64,000 nt of DNA from Labia minor (lineage: Eukaryota; Arthropoda; Insecta; Dermaptera; Spongiphoridae), in NCBI GenBank assembly GCA_963082975.1, contig OY720347.1, positions 32,877,398 through 32,941,397 on the forward strand, in the 5' to 3' direction. This document shows, piece by piece, positions 40,601 to 55,600 of the stretch. The notes under the pieces are model-generated. The model did no database searches and was not told the DNA's origin. It saw only the letters and a program-made list of their open reading frames with translations. Position numbers and translations under genes: made by a program. Each line of letters begins with the position of its first letter. Position 1 is the first letter of the stretch.

Positions 40601-43600
40601 TAAATAGACAAACAAGCTAGACACTTACCACTTGGAGATAGACCTTATGATCACGATATAACAGAAGATGTAACTGGGTGAGTACCGCATGACAATGGGC
40701 CCAGTTCTTTCGACACCTTCGGCCACTTTCCGTGAATTTAGTTCGCCAGAGGCTTCCCTCACGGATGACATTCTACAAATATCATAGAAATATGATTAAT
40801 ATGTTACACAAGTTTGGGAGTTGATTAGTAGAGGTACTCACCATGTTGCTTGCGTTGAGTTGAGGCCAGTTGCGACCCAGCAAGGGCTCATCTGGACTCC
40901 TGTAAAATAAACAAATGTATTATACATTAGCATAATGAAATAACCACAACCGAAAATGATCTTAAATCCCACTCGGTTTGTACAAAGAAGATGAATCATT
41001 TTGAGTGAAACAAAAAGTTTTATAAAACATCTTTAATTATTAATAATATTCATTTAAATAAACAAAGATAAGAACTTTTGCTAACAATTATTTTTCTATA
41101 ATATACACAATTAAAAAAATTAATTTTTTTAATATGTATTTTCTTTTTTTTTAATTTTCACTATAAAATAAACCGAATAAAAATAAAATTTCTAACACTC
41201 TAAATAATAAGTTGACCTGTGGCCAGGTCCGAACCGACCGACGGTTTGAAATAAATTAATTTCCAGCTACAGAAACAATTTCAAATAATTTTCATATATC
41301 TATTATTGTAATAAAAAACAGATATGGATATAATATAAATATTTTTAATTTTATTTTATTTATAATATATACGCAAGACCAGGCTGTGACGTCATGAATG
41401 GCTGGATGACGTCATATAATTTTAAATCAAGAAAAAACTAATAAATATGATTTTTCTCGAGGATAAAACCAATACAAAGTGCATGATTCGTGGTGATATA
41501 TAAAAAAATCTCCTCATGTGAAATTTGGTGTGAAAATAACCCTTTCCTTCCTATCGTCGATCGCTAATACTACCACTTCCGGTTTCCGGAATTGCACCAA
41601 AAGTTGATCAATTCATCCCACTGATGCATTAAGTAAATATACCAAATTTCATCAAAATCGGTTGAGCCGTTCAGGCTGTACACATCTATACGGACGGACA
41701 GACGGACGGACAGACGGACGGACAGACGGACGGACGGACGGACGGACAGACTACATGCTAAAAATACTTTTTTCTGTTTAGAAAATGCATGATTCGTGGA
41801 GATATGTAAAAATCTCCACATGTGAAATTTGGTGTGAAAACAATACCTCCCTTACTATCGTCGGTCGGTAAAAATAGTAGTTTTTATATTATGTTTTAAA
41901 ATAAAAATAAACTTTTTAATAAATTATGTGAAAATAAACCTGATGATGTATATATCAGTATATTTTCTAATAATACATTATTTAAGCTTTATTATTATAA
42001 TTAGAATTGCATATTTTTCTATATTAACCCTGGGTGAAAATTCAATTTAAATTATAAAATAATATTTATTATATTTAAAAAATCCAAGGAGAATATATCT
42101 TAGATAATCTCTTTCATAATCATATCTAGTAAATTTTCAGATATAGAGATTTATTTAAGAAACAAAAAAATAATTTGAAGAATTATGCAGACAGAATTCA
42201 TGAAAATAAAAGCTAGAGGAATGAGAAAAGGTATTATAAAAAATGTGAATTCAAAAATTGAAATGATGAAATGGTGAATGTCATTTCAGAAATTAGATAT
42301 GTATAATTGAAAAATTTAAAATATTAATTTTTATTGATTTTGAACAACACAATTCACCAATAATAAAATAAATTTTCATGAAATTAAAAATATAAAAGAT
42401 AAGTATATCAATAATATTAAAATAGTTTTTTAGTAAAATAATTATATTTGATTAATTTTGAGTTTTATAAATAAATAAAATATAATGAAAATAATTACAA
42501 ATATTTGTTGGAATTTTACAGGGCTTCGAACCGTTTTTTTCGTTTCGGTTTTCGTTCCGGTTCAATAAAAAAAAAATATCAGTTCGGTTCCGGTTTTCGT
42601 TCCGGCAAAAATAACGGTTTTTTCGGTTTTCGGTTTTCGGTTCAGCTCCGATTAATTAATTTTAAAGACCTTTTATTTGTATTAGAAATTTAGGTCGGGG
42701 AATGCCGAGTCTGCCATAAATATATAAAAATATTTCTTGCTACCACCCTAAATCATACTACATGAATTGATACAATATAATATAAATAATAATAATTAAT
42801 TAAAGGTATAATAATTAGAAGTATATAATATAAGATGTTAATATAATTTATTAAACGAAACAAATAAGTATGAATATTTTTTTACATCCTACTTTCAAAC
42901 ACTCAACAAACGAAACAAATACTTATACAGGATTCTTGGATATATTTACTTATAATTATAACTAGAATTATAAAAGATGAAAATTATACCTCTAATTATT
43001 AAAATATCTTCTAATATATTTTCATTTAAACTATTTCTATTGTCTCGTAAAATAAACTTTAAACCAGAGAAAGCTCTTTCAACACTAACTTGTGTTGCAG
43101 TAGCTCCTAAAACCACCATTGCAATTTTGTTAAAATGAGGATATGTATTTTTATTTTCCTCCCAAAATTCTAAAATAAGTTTTTTACTGTCTAATCTTCG
43201 TACTTGGTCAAAGGTATTCAATATTTGTTTAAATTTATTTAATAATTTTATTTATATTTATGAATCATTTTCTTTATATCAATACATAACCCTGTAACAA
43301 ATGGAATAAATAATTTAAAAAATTAATACTATCATTAAATCAAAATATCAGTATTAAACAAACGATGAAAACATTAAATGCTGTATTGCGACTACGAGAC
43401 GCTGCCAACACAACCGAAGGGAGAGTATGACTAGGACACTAATTTTTGAAACAAAGTTTTTAGCGACACCATGCAGTTCGAGGCATAACTAATTGAAAAA
43501 AATTCGGGCTTGGGTGTTGCCAAAACACCTCTTGTGGCAACTCTGGATTGAACACGTACTGAACTGAAATAAACCGATATTATTTTTTTCGGTTCAGCTC

Positions 43601-46600
43601 CGGTTTTCGTTCCGACAAAAATACCGGTTTTTTTCGGTTTTCGGTTTTCGGTTCAGTTCCGGTTCGAAGCCCTGGAATTTTATGAATTATAAGATAATTT
43701 AAAATTATGGAAAAGCAATTTATAATCTATCTTAATGGAAACAATTAAAATGAATAAAATCTTATATAAGAAGATTCCTGTTTATTATTGAATTAATTTG
43801 ATTTTTATTTTAAATAAAAAAAAAATTAAATATTCTGGTGGAAAGTTATTTGTGTAATCCAAAGAGCACTTAAATTTATTTAATAGGAAAAAAATTAAGT
43901 AAAATGTTCTTATAGTAATAATACAAAAGTTATTATAATTAAATCATTTGAAGAAAAGTGAGAAAGTATAAGTATAAGATCTTATTACTACCGTAAACAC
44001 CATCGATGTGGTTGTTGGTGATCAAGTACGTGCAGAGAATTCGTTTAAAAAAAGAACAGGCTACCAGCCACTAATGATTTGGTCCATTCTCAATTAGAAC
44101 CTTCTTCTTAAACACGAAGAGAATAAATCGATTAGATTAAAAGAAGACTTTCAGAAAACCTTGCTCAAGTATTATATAAAATCGAATTCTTAATTAAACA
44201 AGTAAATTAAATATATGGATGTATAAAGAATAAGTAATTTAAAAAAAAAAGTATTCTGATATATCTTTTTTAATTTTCATCAGATACAGTTGTAGCACAG
44301 CAGCAGGTTCAGTTATCGGATTTTTTTGTAATATTTCAATAAATTTAGCCCTTTGATATATATAAAAAAGCCATTTCGATTTTAGTTTAATCTTCGTTCT
44401 CTATATATATGAACATTTGAAAATATCAAAAGGATATTTATTTTTTAATAAAATAGGCACTTTGAGATTCTGATTTATTTTTTTATCTTAAAATATGGGC
44501 ATAATAATAATTAGTAAGAAATAAATAATTTAAAAAATATCAATATTACCAAATTCAAGTTTTTTTTGTAAAAAAAAAGTAAAATTTTGATTTTATTTTA
44601 TAATGCAATGATTAAATAATTATAATAATATGCTTATTCATATATGTAATATTAGAAATTTGAGGTTTTTCAATAAATTTTATATTATTTTAGATGTCTG
44701 CCTGTCTAAAATCTTTGTTATATTTTATTTATTTATTGTCATTATTATATTATTATTATTATTTTAATTTAAAATTTAATTTAAAATTAGAAAATATTTT
44801 TTGAAAAAATGTATAAGTATTATAATTTTGGGTATTCATTTTTTTAAGTGCTTAGTAAAATTCCCTTTCATAATTATAGTCTAAAAACATCCGTCCGTGT
44901 TTTTTTAGAAGTAAATAATTATTAAATAAATAAATAATTATTGTAAATGCTAATTATCTTTCATATTTCTTTAATAAAGTATTAAAACAAATACTTTGAA
45001 TATGATGATATTATGACATCCAATACGAAATTTCTTTAAATAGATTTCATTTCAAAGTTTTTTTTCTTTTTTTTTTTTTGAAAAAAAGTTCAAAAGTCAG
45101 AAATTTCAAGTAATTCATTTCGTTGTTTCACAAAGGAGACGTCATCCAATTATTTTCCGCCTGAAATTCTCAAGTAATGAAACTTTAACCAACAAAAATA
45201 AATATCTTTTATTGAAAAAGTTACAATCAATCTATAAAATGAGCCACTTTGCTCATTGAAAAGTTAATCGATTGATTTGATTTTTATACAAAATTTATTA
45301 TTAGAATTCATATATCCATTCTAATTTAAATGTGGTATATTCATTTAATTTGATTTGATAAAATTAAAGTTTACAGAAACTGTAAAATGTAAATTTTTAT
45401 TAAATAACTATGTTTATAATATATAGGTAAAAATTTTGATATATTTGAAAGAGGCAATAATAAATAAATAAATATTAATTAAATAATGTTTGCTTATTAT
45501 AAATTTAATTTAAACTTTCCAATTTTTAAAAACTAATTTTGAATAAATAATTTTAATAATTATTGGATGATTATTAAATAATAAAATGTAATTAAATGTT
45601 TACGATCAGAGTTGAAAATTTAATTCAATTTTGTTGAGGTCGACATTTGACAGTTGGTTGTTGTTCGTTGAGTTAATATAGGGATCACTTATAATAAGTG
45701 TTATAATTATTTTAATAACAGAACGAAAAATCAATTTGACCATTTAACATATGAAACGACTAATAAAACAGAAATACAAACAATAAACAAACAAAATTTC
45801 CTATCTAAATGAATTAGATAATAAATTGATTTAATTTTGATAATTAATAAGGTATAATTAAAAATAATTTATTTGTTATATAATTTAAAAATTAAAGCTG
45901 AGATAATCTTATATTTAAAAAAAAATTCTTGAAAATATAGATTGAGCTATTATAAATCTTTTTTTTTGGTACTTGTAAATTATTATGTTCTTAGTTGAAT
46001 GCACCATCAATTTTAATAATAATATTCTAACACCCTTTCCCTAATTTTAATGACCGAAAATTAGGGGTACATTCAACTTAAAGAAGTATCGATACTATAA
46101 TTAACAAGATTCCTTATTTTATTTTCATAATTAATAAATATTGTTGGTTATAATTAAATATAAAACATATATACACTTCATCTCAAAAGTTATTAATTGT
46201 AACAACCGCATTCCTCCAAACTTTCCTATTTCTCGTCAGTGTTTTATCTCCCTTTCTAGCCACATGTCCAGCTCATCGTAACCTTCACGACTTTAGAACC
46301 CTACAGTAGAATTTATACATTTGTAAAATCTTAAAAATGTGTAATATTCATATTAAGATATAACTATCAGTGAGGTTAGTATAGAAAATAGAGTAGTATT
46401 TAGAGAGTTAACAATTCAGTTAATTTTCAATTATTTAGTATTTTCAAAAATAATAGTATGCTATGTTGGATCAACATATTCATTAAAATTAAAACAATAT
46501 TTCCTCATACCACCGTGAAAATAATACATTCTAGAATTCTTGTGTGAACAATGAAATACAGCATTACAAGGGAATTTATTATTAATTATAGATTTTCAAA

Positions 46601-49600
46601 ATGTTAGGGAAGTATTTCACCTAGCATATAACATAACTTTCAAAGTGAGTGAGAGAAAATTGTATTGTTATTTTCAAAATAAGAGACAAGAAAAAAAATC
46701 AAATTATTGAAATAAAGATAAAAGAAAAATTACATTGTTAGATATAAATAATTAAAGTTATCTAAGAAAATGAAAATGGATCAAGAAAATAAAAAAAAGA
46801 TTTAAATTATGTTGCCTCAGGTTATTTGGTTATATATATATATATATAATTGTAACTGAAAATCTCTTAAGTCTATAAAAGATTTATCAAAGAACTAAGC
46901 TAAGATCATGAACATGCAATTGTGAAATTTCATTTATATTCAATTTAATTCCATCCATTCGTGGAAAAATAGAATGAGGATAAAAATGATCTATTCTTTT
47001 TCATATGAATTCTAAAGAAAAGTTTGCTTCTGTCATTTTGGAATCAAGCTTTACTATCTCTCTCTATATATAGTATTTTAACATATTGACCTTCCAAATA
47101 TATCTGAATATATTATATAGTAAATCACTAATATAAATACCTCTTATTTATCTAATATACTACATGGGCTGAAAAGTCCCGGGATTTTTCAATAGGTGAC
47201 GCCACTAGAAAATGAACATGACTCATTTCGAGAGGCTCATCTGCCACTAGTTTATGTATGAAGTATCATGACATTTCGCCCATTCGTTTACAAGCTACAG
47301 TCGTTTGAGTGACGCTACTTTCGCCTTCATAAGAAAAATGGAAAAACTGGAATATCGCGTCTTGATTAAACATTGTTTTTTAATGGGAAAATCTTGTCAA
47401 CAATCATTGCAGTGGTTGCAGGAATGTTATCCCACTTCTGCTCCTTCGAGAACAATGTTATTCAAGACGTGATAATCCTGTTTTTCCATTTTTCTTATGA
47501 AGGCAAAGTCGCGTCACTCAAATAACTGTAGCTTGTAAACGAATGGACGAAATGTACTTCATACATAAACTAGTGACAGATGAGCCTCTCGAAATGAGTC
47601 ATGTTCATTTTCTAGTGGCGTCACCTATTGAAAAATCCCGGGACTTTTCAGCCCATGTAGTACATATATATAATTTCCAAATTTATTCCTTTTTATTTTT
47701 CAGAAAATAAAATAATTTCAAAGTGAACAAGTATCTTAATAAAAAAATAAAAATGTTACATAAAGTAAAAGATTTTCTATTATTTGACGATGGATTTCAA
47801 TATTTTCTAATTTATTATTAAAATGAAACTTTAATGCATATTCCTACTCATTTGCGAACATGTCAAGATATTAATCTTAATGTGCGCACTCAAGTAACAA
47901 TGAGTTCGGTTATGTCGTTGATCAATGATAGAGAAGGAAGGACAAGTCGTCGTTCTAAATGACGAGACTGGCAATAACTAAATTCAAGTAAACTTCAGAG
48001 ACCTGATGAATTTATTATGAGTATTCAGATATCATTTAGATATTTAGTATCCCTAGAACCATTTAGAAACTATAATTAATAAGTTTACTTATTATTAATG
48101 AGAAATTTCATTAAATTGAAATAGTTTTTGTAGAAATAAATATTTATACACATATAAATTTACAAACGGAGACTTCACATTGGATTAATTAATTAGAGAA
48201 TTTTCCGGCAGTTGAGGAATTTAAATTAAAATATCCGGCATATTACCAGATAAAAAAACATTTTAAATGATATTATTAAATTTATAAAAGAGATGTGTCC
48301 AACAAGAGGGAACTATGATCCACGGGTCTCCATGTGAATCCTTTCATAATTTGAAGTGATCCATCAAAGTTTTGAAAACGAAATTTTAATAAAATAAATA
48401 GATATTAAAATTAAAAATAAAATCGTAATAACGAAAATGTACAAGATACAACGATATTTTTTTAAATGAATCTTATCACTGAATGGGTTTGTGTGTTGCA
48501 GAACATACCTAAGCTGTTGACTATTAATTAAGAAAGTGTTGATAAATAATTTGAGAAAAATTATTTTACAGTAAAATCGAAAAAATACAAATATAAGAAA
48601 AGGCTTCATATCTCTAGATTGTGAAATGAACACACTATGAGCGGGGCGGGTATTTGTACCCGTTGCGGGGACTGCCACTTATAAGCGGGGCGGGTATTTA
48701 TACCCGTTGCCACTTATTTTCCCTTGTGTCACTTAAAATTACTTATTTTAAACGATAACTAATATATATCCCTCATATAAGTGGCAGTCCCCGCAACGGG
48801 TACAAATATCCGCCCCGCTCATAGTGTGTTAATAAAAAACCAAAACATCTTTAAAGAAGGTAAATTTTGTTAATTTTGACCCATAGTTAGAAAAGGTCCG
48901 ACTCCTGATAATACACATTAAAAACAGTAAAATATAACATTTTTAGATTCAAAATTTAACTATTAAGTTAGTAAGCTATTTTCCTTTACCTCCCCACCCC
49001 ACCGATAATACAATTTTTAGTATTTATATAATACAAAACCGAATTTTCATTATTTCTTTCATAATTTTTAATAAGTATTTCTATATATCATTTTCATTTT
49101 TCATATATTTATAATTTGTAACAAATAATTAAAGTAAGAATAAAAAAAAATTAAAATTAAATGAACTAATAAATTAAATTAAAATTGTGAAATGAATTGA
49201 TGAAAAAATTTATTACAAGAGTGAACAGGAATTTCTGATTATTCAATTTTAATTGGAAAATATTTCTCTCACCACTGATAAATTTATACATATATTTTAA
49301 TATAAAATTTTTATAAAAGGTAATATAAATTAATTGTAAATCAAAAAATATTAAAAAAAAAATATATTTATTTAATAAAAAAGAAATTTATAGAAATTAA
49401 AATTGAATTATTTTAAAAAGTATATTCTTATCTTATATATCTATATAAATCTGATTTAATAATTATTATATATGAAAACAAAGATTAATCAACAAAGAAA
49501 TCATTTCACTAATGTCTCTTGAAAAAAATAAAGTATTTTTTAATGAGGTTGATCTTACTTGTTTGGCAAAAGTACAAGTGATCTTGTCTTGGCATTTCTT

Positions 49601-52600
49601 GCTATGGCACGATGACCTCCGTGTGAAGAAGCCGTGTTTTCATTCCCGGATGGACCCGAATCACCTTCTGCTTGATTCCCATTTTCTACACTCACTATTT
49701 CGGACGATGATGCAGCCTTCGATGAACCCTTTAAAAATATTATCATATAAATCATATAATTTGTTTTCAAATGCAAACCAACAGTGAATATATTATATAA
49801 ATATTTTTTTATATAAAATATTATTAATAGTAAACACAATAGAAGAAGAAGAAGAAGAAGAAAATACATTATAATATGAAAATAACTAATAACATGATAC
49901 TAATATATTTAGATAAGAATTTGTTATTTTTTCAAATATTTATTATAATAGTAAATGGAGTATATGGTAAAACACAAATAATAATAATAAAAAATTCTTT
50001 TTTATACTAATATCAAATAAAATTGTTTTTTTTATTAAATAATAATTAAAATAAACCATGATTTGCTCATATAAAAATTTTTATACAAAATTAGAGCAAA
50101 TTAAAAATTAAATAAATATATATAGAGAGATTGAACAGATTGAACCTACATTATTAATTAAACCTATTTTAATTTAAAACAGAAATTGACCTATTTTAAA
50201 TTAGGAAGTTTGACAATATGCCCTCTTAGTTATGGGCACTTCAAAATCCAATCAACCTATTGGAATTAAATGTTGAAGTTTAAAATATAAATTAGAATTA
50301 TATCTGATTTCATTCTATAAATGTAAATGCCAATATCAATAAATGTTTATACTTATTGGAATCATATTCTAATTTGAAATATAAATTATAAATATATATG
50401 AAATATACTTCTAAATAATTTTTTCTTTCTTTCTTTCTTTTATTCAAAAAATATAATGTTATTATTATAATTGTATTTTATTTAATTGTTTGTTTGTTGA
50501 GGTTCAATATGATTGTTTATGTTTTTTAGGATTATATATATATTTAATTTAAATTCAATTCATATTTAGTACTAAAATGATTTATTATGCAGTTAATAAT
50601 CTCAAAACGATGAGACTTAAATACGTAATATATTATGATAATAATTTTTACCGACCGACGATGGTAAGGGTGATATTGTTTTCACACCAAATTTCACATG
50701 TGGAGATTTTTACAAATCTCCACGAATCATCCATTTTGTTAACAGAAAAAAATATCTTTAGAACAGAGGTTCTTAATCTTATGTACTCTGCGGACCCCCA
50801 CTTGAAAAAATTTTTTTTGACGGACCCCATTCCAACTTTAGGTACTTTACGTCATTTTATTAGTTAATTTCTGGCTTACGATCTCATAAGAACAAGGATA
50901 TATGATGAATATTTCTAACAGTGATTGGTGAATAACGATTTTTTTGCATATTGTAGAACACATTTTATTAGAAATTATAATATTAAAGAAAGAAAATTCT
51001 ACTAAATATGAAGATCGAAACGGTAGCAATAGTTTTCTTGCACATTTCGTTGAATTTGGGTATTTGATCTCTGTTTCCTCACAAAATCCATCGCTTCTTT
51101 TATATTAAATAAAGTTTTAACCGACTCATCATTTTCTCGTGCACCTGTACGATGGCTTTGCGGACCCCCAGTAAAGGCTTCGCGGACCCCCAGGGGTCCG
51201 CGGACCACAGTTTAAGAACCTCTGCTTTAGAATGATGTCTGTCCCTCCGTCCACTGTGTGTCCGTATAGATGTGTACAGCTTGAACGGCCTAACGGATTT
51301 TGATGAAATTTGGTGAATTTACTTAATGCATCAGTATGAAGAATTGATCAACTTTTGGTGTATATCCGGAAACCGGAAGTGGTAGGTAGTATTACCGATC
51401 GACGATAGAAAGGGAAGGGTTAGTTTCACACCAAATTTCACATGAGGAGATTTTTTTACATATCTCCACAAATCATGCACTTTATATTGGTTTTATCCTC
51501 GGGAAAATAATCTTCATTAGTTTTTTCTTAATTTAAAATTATATGACGTATTATTATATATTATAAATAAAATAAAATTAAATATACTTATGCTATATCA
51601 TATCCATATCTGTTTTTATTGCATTAATAGATACATTTAAATTATTTGAAATTGTTTCTGTAGCTGGAAATTAATTTATTTCAAACCGTCAGTCGGTTCT
51701 GCGCCTGGACACAGGTCAACTTATTAAAATAGTTATGCAACCAATTTTGTTTTGATGAATATTATTTTCATAGAATTAACATTTAAAAACTTGTTCAAAA
51801 ATTTATTTTATTTAAAATCTCAAAATTAAACATAAAGATAAACATTTTATAATAAAGGGTCTCTTTTTTTTTAAATGACCGTGTATCTACCGAAATGCGC
51901 ATAAAGTAAACAAATAAACCACACTATTTTTTGTTTGGTAAATAATTGTCAATAAGTTTAGACAATATTGTGTGAAAATAAACAAACAAATAGATTAAGA
52001 AAGTATCTTTAAAGGACTACAATGAGTCGAGTGAAATGTAATCATCTTGAAGCAAGGGAATATGATACAAAGAGTTTGAGAGATGAGAGTTACGATTCTG
52101 AACTAAATTTATAGGGAGTGTAAATATTAAAGCCTTCATTTTTATTAAAATAATTTATTAGCAAAAAAATCTGGTAATTTCACAGTATTTATTAGTTAAA
52201 AAAGTTAAAAATTGAATGTGCATATCAATTTAATAAAAAAAAAACTTTTTATATAATAATTTAGTTATATTTTAATATAAAGAGATTTATGTAAAATAAT
52301 TTTAATGACTTTTATTAATTGATCGTTAGGTGAAAATTAATTTAAAATTAGCTGGAGTGTTTCCACTATCTCGCAATTTGAGTTGGAATAAATAAGATAA
52401 TATATTATATTTAAATTAAATTTAATCTATATATATAAAGGAGAGTGTTTGTATGTATGTATGTATGTAATTTGTTTACTTTTTTGCTGTCTTAGAAACA
52501 AACAAAAAAGAAATTTTCTACTTAACCGACACTTTACCGGTAATTTAGAATTATAAACATCAAAAAATAAGAAACGATTTCTATGAAATTACATCACAAT

Positions 52601-55600
52601 ATTCTTATATACCTCTATGGTAACATATAGGCTATAGATTTTATTAATATCTAATCAATAACCGCAGAATTTAATTTTTTAAGGTTTATATATAGTTCTC
52701 CGTGTTGTTCATTCAAGAGTCAGTCGTGGCCCACTGACTGGCGGACTCATTTTACACAATGTATATAACTCTAGGGATTCCCAATCAAAGAATTATTATA
52801 ATATTTAACTTTTTATTTTAAATTCTAATATTCAAATATCATTTCAATTAAATAATTTATTCTAAAAGTTCTCATTTTAATTAATATAATAAAATATTTA
52901 AATCATATTTAACTTAAATTATTTTGTATTTATTCTTTCCATATTTGAATAGGTACTTCTTTTATTTTAAGGGAGGGAATTAACTATGATCTAAAAAAAT
53001 TAATAAATGAACTTAATAATAAAAAATCAAATAAATCCATTAATTTAAATTAATACTATTAATGAATGTATTTATTGTTAATTTATCTTTAGTTTTATCA
53101 ATACTTTTATACCGTTAATTTTTATAAATTGTCTCAAGTCTCTAACTTTGCATTTTCTAAAATTTTATTATAATTAAAAATATTCAATAAAAATCAAGCA
53201 ATGAAATTAAAATATCAAAATGAAATGATCAAGAAATATTATACTCTATTATAACATATACAATACTTATAACTATAGGCGGAGGAAATATTAGACGATA
53301 TCATTGCGGGTTCATGCCAAATCGATCAACATTAATTAAGATATTTTCATTATGACAGATATTAAAAAAACCGCGAATTCAATATCTCTGTTCACTAATT
53401 ATTTGTAGACTTTAGTAAAATACGCATGACTCAATAGATCCGGATAAACTTTTTCAAATTTTGATCTTAAAATTTATCTTGAAGGTAGTAAAGAAAGAGT
53501 AAGATGCGGAAATCAATTGTAAATATTAGGTTACCCAGACGACTTAAATATAATAGGAGATTCGGCAATTGCAATTACAGATAGCGAGGAAAAATTAATC
53601 GAGGTAGGAAAAGAGATGAGGTTTGAAATTAATAATGATAAATAAATATATTTAGAAACAAACAGGAGCAGTATTAACATACTAAATGTAGAATTTGAAT
53701 ATGAAGAAAAATTGAATGTAATCACGAAGGATAATAATATTTGAGAAGAATTTAAATCGAAGTTGCAATCGGGAAACGTCTGTTATCATGCAGAAAAGAG
53801 GCTTATCTCATCAAAATTATTATAAAAGGGAATGAAAATTAAATATCAAAACGTTGTAGGTAATGACCCTCTTCCGGTTGAGCTAAATTTCTCAAAAGTT
53901 GATAGAAAACAACGAATTTCGAATAATGCCTATGTATCAAATTTCATGATTGTAGCTCAAACCGTTTTTGCCTAATCTTGTCTACATACACACACATACA
54001 TCCACACGCACACACATACACACACACAGACATTTTTCTCAACCTTAGTGCAAATAATTCAGGAACCTTCAAAACGTATAAAAACATCAAAATCTCAACA
54101 TCGGAAATGTTCGTGATCGAAATACTCTCTGGCGAGATAGTAAAAAAGATCATAAACAGATTATACGATAAGTAATTAATTTTTTCCATCTAAACATTTT
54201 TGTTTATACTAATTTCTACGTTATTTGTGACGTTAGTCAATTAATATATTCAATTCATGATGGGAATATAAAGAAAAGGAAGTAGATGATCAATCTTGGC
54301 TAAGTTGCATTCAATGATTCGAGTACTTTAAAAATAAAAATGTCCTTGTATTTCAGCATGAGGTCATTTTGAATTAAGTGATGCAATTTGGTTTTATATT
54401 CTAACTAAGAATATAATCACCAGATTGCTAGAAAAAAAAATTGTTTAATGCATTGATTATAGATGAAGGCATATATAATAGTAATTAAACTATTTTAAGT
54501 GTTTTAATATGAAATATAATATATTTTTAATTTTGTTTTGGTTTTTAGACTCTAGACCCCGAACATGTATAAATTATAAGTAACTTCTTCATCTTTATTT
54601 ATTTCAGTGATTCTCAAAGTGGTCTATATCGACCCCAGGGGTCAATGACATCCAGCAAAGTTGTACTACACAAAGTTTGGGAACTTCTGATCTATTTCAT
54701 ATCCTTTGTATTTCTGTGACATATATATAGCATTGTAATTATTATTATCACTAAGTATATATATATAAATAATAAAAAATATTTTCACAATTATTTATCT
54801 AAAGTATTAAATGTCAATATTAATTCTATCCATTCATTTATATCTATTTGCTTTTGTATTTTCATTTTATAATTAAAAATTTATTTATTTTATTGTAGAT
54901 TGGAAAAACAGTTTGGGATATTTATTTTACCATAAATTATACTAATTTCGAATTTTTCACGTTATCTATAAAAGTGACAAAATTATATAGGAGGATGCAA
55001 GACCTCAACAGTTATGGGGTCGATCGAGGGCGAGAACTGAAACACAACTTTCATCCTCATTCGTCACTTCAGGGAAGTTCTGATAAAATTAATAAATATT
55101 AATTCTATCAAAATCTCTGATTATACTTATGATTTCATGAAATCTTTCACACACACAGTAATCAGTTTATTTTTTTCTTTGGATAATAATATACGAGTAT
55201 TTTAATTTTTACTTATACAAATAGAATAAATTAGAATTAGGTCTTAAATTAATAAAACATTAAAATATATTTATCTTAAAGAATTATTTTTTGTAAAACA
55301 AAACATAGGTAGAATTATTTTTCATTAATTTTTTACTATTTTATATATGGATACGAAAAATTAATCTTAATTTTTTTATGTATAAAATAATATCAGAATA
55401 TGAGTCCAATCAGAGTAAAATTTTATCAAAAAAAAAAAAAAAAAGAAAAAAATCTTGGAAATTCATGGAGTAAAAAATTAATTAAAGATTTAATCGAATT
55501 TTTGTTCAGAAAATTATATTCTATCATATTTTAATCAAATTATTTAATTCTAAAAACAAACCATTTTATCACTATATAATTTTAGTTGATAAGTAAAATT

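Larger units (their letters stand above)
24842..40628 (-). other. Intron 5 of ARHGAP-like gene
   Basis: 15.8 kb separating the two halves of the PH domain. Holds five hAT-type elements (25859-26268, 26416-26555, 28251-28474, 28610-29033, 29879-33221), a retrotransposon (35460-37852) and the flanking 2.6-kb direct repeats. 24842-25858 and 26570-28250 show only AT-rich sequence and short simple repeats. Confidence 0.7.
40900..49558 (-). other. Intron 3 of ARHGAP-like gene
   Basis: 8.7 kb. Contains a family A repeat (41205-41873), a deleted hAT element (42519-43674), a reverse-transcriptase tail remnant (46195-46305), a mariner fold-back element (47160-47660) and a GC-rich palindrome (48630-48829). 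The stretch 44100-46190 is plain AT-rich sequence with nothing recognisable. Confidence 0.7.

Noticed and set aside
41570..41821. 83-codon frame with SVRPSVRLSV repeats
   Set aside because: Produced by the GGAC microsatellite inside a family A repeat, not a protein gene.
49512..49787. 91-codon plus-strand frame
   Set aside because: Antisense of exon 3; no recognisable domain.
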